A DNA stretch of 64,000 nt. Source: Permianibacter sp046297695 (GTDB lineage Bacteria; Pseudomonadota; Gammaproteobacteria; Enterobacterales; Permianibacteraceae). The notes beneath the pieces were generated by a model. That model had not been told where the DNA came from and did no database searches. It worked only from the letters and a program-made list of their open reading frames with translations. Positions within the stretch are counted from its first letter, which is position 1. Every line of letters starts with the position of its first letter. Shown here in pieces: positions 62,371 to 64,000 of this stretch. Position numbers and translations under genes: made by a program. The stretch covers positions 10,594 through 74,593 of the forward strand of contig JBKBHF010000018.1 in assembly GCA_046297695.1 (NCBI GenBank), written 5' to 3'.

Positions 62371-62718
62371 ATGCGAACCGTGACGGGCTCTTGCCACTGT
62401 GGCGCCGTGCGCTTTCAGATTGTTTCGGATTTTCCCGAGCTCACGACCTGCGACTGCTCCATCTGCCGGCGCAAGAATGCCTTGATGGTCAAGGTGCATG
62501 AAAGTCAGTTCACGCTGCTGGCCGGCGAAGAAGCGTTGACCGCCTACCAGTTCCACACCCACACCGCCACGCATTACTTCTGCCGCATCTGCGGCATCTA
62601 TCCGTTTCACCGCAAGCGCCTGACGCCGGATTACTACGGCATCAATGTTTTCTGTCTGGAGAATTTCGACCCCACCGGCATTCCGGTACGGGCAACGATT
62701 GGCGCCGGTATGGCCTGA
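62371..62718 (+). CDS. GFA family (CENP-V/GFA-domain) protein
   Basis: A 115-residue zinc protein. Metal-binding cysteines are seen in GSCHCGAVRF, TCDCSICRRK and YFCRICGIYPFH. The family includes Gfa, once described as glutathione-dependent formaldehyde activating; the real substrate here is unknown. The ribosome site is weak. Confidence 0.9.
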   Translation: MRTVTGSCHCGAVRFQIVSDFPELTTCDCSICRRKNALMVKVHESQFTLLAGEEALTAYQFHTHTATHYFCRICGIYPFHRKRLTPDYYGINVFCLENFDPTGIPVRATIGAGMA

Positions 62719-62785
62719 GGCCAGCCGTTCGTGATCAAAACGGTGGAAGGCTACGCGAATCGAATTGATGAACCGCGATCGCTCC

Positions 62786-63028
62786 TCACTTGCGGTCCAT
62801 CATGGCTCTTGCTGCACCGATAGCCAGGAACAACACAACATTGGCAATCATCACCGCTGCCACACCCGCCTTCATCACGCCAATCACCAGGCCCGAAACC
62901 GCCGTCGACATGCCGGCCCATAACCAGCCACGGTAGCGCCCCGTTGACCGGGCTTCTTCCTGCCCGGCCTTGTAAAACGCCACGGCGATCACGCAAGCAA
63001 CAATAAAGGCAGGATCGTAGAAAATCAC
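62786..63028 (-). CDS. Small membrane protein, unknown
   Basis: An 80-residue protein starting at GTG 63028 with GGAG seven bases upstream. Two to three hydrophobic helices (IVACVIAVAFY, STAVSGLVIGVMKAG, VVLFLAIGAARAM). No family is recognised. Confidence 0.65.
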   Translation of the reverse strand: MIFYDPAFIVACVIAVAFYKAGQEEARSTGRYRGWLWAGMSTAVSGLVIGVMKAGVAAVMIANVVLFLAIGAARAMMDRK

Positions 63029-63079
63029 CCGAGCACTCCATTCACGCCGGTCAGCGCATGAAGGCCATGAGCGCCGACA

Positions 63080-63613
63080 TCAATCCGGATAATCGAGCAT
63101 ATCGGCACCCGCATCGCCGCACCAGTCCGGTGGGTAGACTCCGGCTTCAACGTATTTGTGAAAAGTGGAATGCGGCCAGTCTTGAACGCGGGTGACCAAG
63201 CCGTGTTTGAGCGGGTTCACATGGACATAATCGATATGGGCGCGGAAATCCGCTTCATCGCGGATCAGGTGTTCCCAGTAACGGCGTTGCCAGATGCCGC
63301 GTTCACCACGGTTCACACGAACATCAGAGCGCCGTTCGATGGCAGGGAGGGCGCGAGCAAACAGCGTTTTGATTAAGCGGATGCGAAGCGCATAGTCATG
63401 GTCGCCAGCTGGCAAGGTCCAGACGCAATGCATATGGTCCGGCAATACAACCCAGGCGTCGATGGTGAACGGATGCAGTTCGTGGACACGTCGAATGACC
63501 GTGCGTAGCCGGTCGATTTCCCGGATCAGCAGATCATTGCCATGCCGCTCGAGCAGATTGATGGTGAAAAACCACGTCGCGCCCGGCGCATAGGCCCGTC
63601 GATAGTTTGGCAT
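63080..63613 (-). CDS. REP-associated tyrosine transposase (RAYT)
   Basis: A 177-residue Y1/HUH-type transposase of the IS200-like family (Transposase_17). It begins MPNYRRAYAPGATWFFT and has the metal-binding HUH-type motif in LPDHMHCVWTLP. WQRRYWEHLIRDEADF and the catalytic-Tyr region IDYVHVNPLKHGLV follow. Length is normal and the frame intact. RAYTs are single-copy domesticated transposases that mobilise REP palindromes. REP-like repeats lie just upstream of it. Confidence 0.93.
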   Translation of the reverse strand: MPNYRRAYAPGATWFFTINLLERHGNDLLIREIDRLRTVIRRVHELHPFTIDAWVVLPDHMHCVWTLPAGDHDYALRIRLIKTLFARALPAIERRSDVRVNRGERGIWQRRYWEHLIRDEADFRAHIDYVHVNPLKHGLVTRVQDWPHSTFHKYVEAGVYPPDWCGDAGADMLDYPD

Positions 63614-63654
63614 TCCATGCCTCGCAGATTCCGAAACGTAAGGTCAAATCCCGT

Positions 63655-63762
63655 GTAGGGCGGAACACCCGCAGGGTTTTCCGCCGAATGTGGCGTTAAA
63701 TCAATATCATGAGCATACCGGCAGGAAACATGCGGCGGAAACGCTTCGCGGTTCCGCCCTAC
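63655..63762. repeat. REPIN: two inverted REP hairpins beside the RAYT gene
   Basis: The ends GTAGGGCGGAAC (63655-63666) and GTTCCGCCCTAC (63751-63762) are a perfect 12-bp inverted repeat. Inside them TTTCCGCCG (63678-63686) and CGGCGGAAA (63733-63741) are also inverted. Each half can fold as GGCGGAA / TTCCGCC. This is the two-REP arrangement (REPIN) that RAYTs mobilise. Confidence 0.85.
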
Positions 63763-64000
63763 CCCGAGGCGTTAATCCGACGTACGCGCGGTGTGCCATA
63801 GAAAAGAAAAATCGGGGCCCCTTCCGCGCCAGCCGGCGATTCGATACCAGCGGCCGGGTGCGCCGGCAGGGATAGCCGGAGCAGCGTTGATAAGGCAGGA
63901 CGCCGCATCAACGCGTGCCCGTAGCCGATGGTATCGAAGCGACGGGCAGGTGTAGCCGAAGTAACGGAACAATTCTGGCGCGGCTGGGGTGTGCTTTCTT
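63763..64000. repeat. Further REP-like palindromic DNA at window end
   Basis: Non-coding tail. It starts with the second copy of the 31-base REP-like stretch (63765-63795). It also holds inverted words such as TTCGATACCA (about 63840) and TGGTATCGAA (about 63930) plus two GCAGG-TAGCCG units. It looks like an extension of the REP cluster; short ORFs across it have no support. Confidence 0.5.

Noticed and set aside
1..64000. CRISPR arrays, tRNA or rRNA genes, prophage or classical IS ends
   Set aside because: No regularly spaced direct repeats, no cloverleaf with a conserved T-loop, no rRNA-like stretches and no integrase or phage genes were seen. Only the RAYT represents a transposase-type gene.

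Overview
This window looks like chromosomal DNA of a free-living, nitrate-assimilating, motile gammaproteobacterium with a high GC content (estimated by eye at about 60%). The evidence is an EF-P with the beta-lysylation site and both EpmA and EpmB, a FimX-type protein next to a PilZ-type protein and serB, OMPLA, ParC, a NasT/NirBD/NasA nitrate system and a P-protein under a Phe attenuator. The fimX-serB-parC neighbourhood recalls pseudomonads, but the gene set (for example the lysylated EF-P and a P-protein fused to DAHP synthase) does not look like a typical Pseudomonas. Genus cannot be fixed from the sequence alone. Almost all of the window is coding. I see no rRNA, tRNA, CRISPR array, prophage or classical insertion sequence.

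Layout. 1-10.3 kb: a chemotaxis operon on the + strand (cheA fragment, cheW, a PAS-containing MCP whose last residues form a CheR/CheB tether, cheR, cheD, cheB) running into a large hybrid histidine kinase with receiver and HPt. 10.3-12.9 kb (-): a DUF1853 protein and a TerC/Alx membrane protein preceded by a clear yybP-ykoY manganese riboswitch, then a small Cys-rich ORF with its own terminator. 13.2-16.7 kb (-): a single 690-residue protein joining chorismate mutase, prephenate dehydratase, ACT and DAHP synthase. It is controlled by a textbook attenuator whose leader peptide carries Tyr-Phe-Phe-Gly-Phe, and a hairpin-rich intergenic repeat separates attenuator and gene. dedA lies upstream. 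16.9-17.7 kb (+): psd.

17.8-28.8 kb is a complete nitrate assimilation locus. nirB-nirD-nasA-cobA run leftward; nasT (an ANTAR antiterminator) and nrtA-nrtB-nrtD run rightward. Both nirB and nrtA have leaders ending in look-alike terminators that share a 13-base sequence, which points to NasT antitermination of both arms. 29.2-39.5 kb: an unknown GAF-like protein, pldA, epmA, and a signalling island in which an HPt-receiver-receiver-GGDEF protein and a single-domain receiver (- strand) lie opposite two CHASE-domain histidine kinases (+ strand). 39.5-46.6 kb: efp and epmB (divergent), a PilZ-type protein, fimX and serB.

46.8-51.8 kb (+): an apparent operon of a membrane adenylate cyclase, a lipoprotein, a periplasmic protein that joins a chalcone-isomerase-like domain to a TonB C-terminal-like domain, and a secreted protein. 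51.8-56.2 kb (-): a MopE-like calcium-binding-repeat protein interrupted by an in-frame TAG, a secreted metallophosphatase and parC. 56.3-62.7 kb: mostly lipoproteins and small membrane proteins of unknown role, a LysE-type exporter, a DUF3667 protein and a GFA-family protein. The window ends with a RAYT transposase beside its REP/REPIN repeats.
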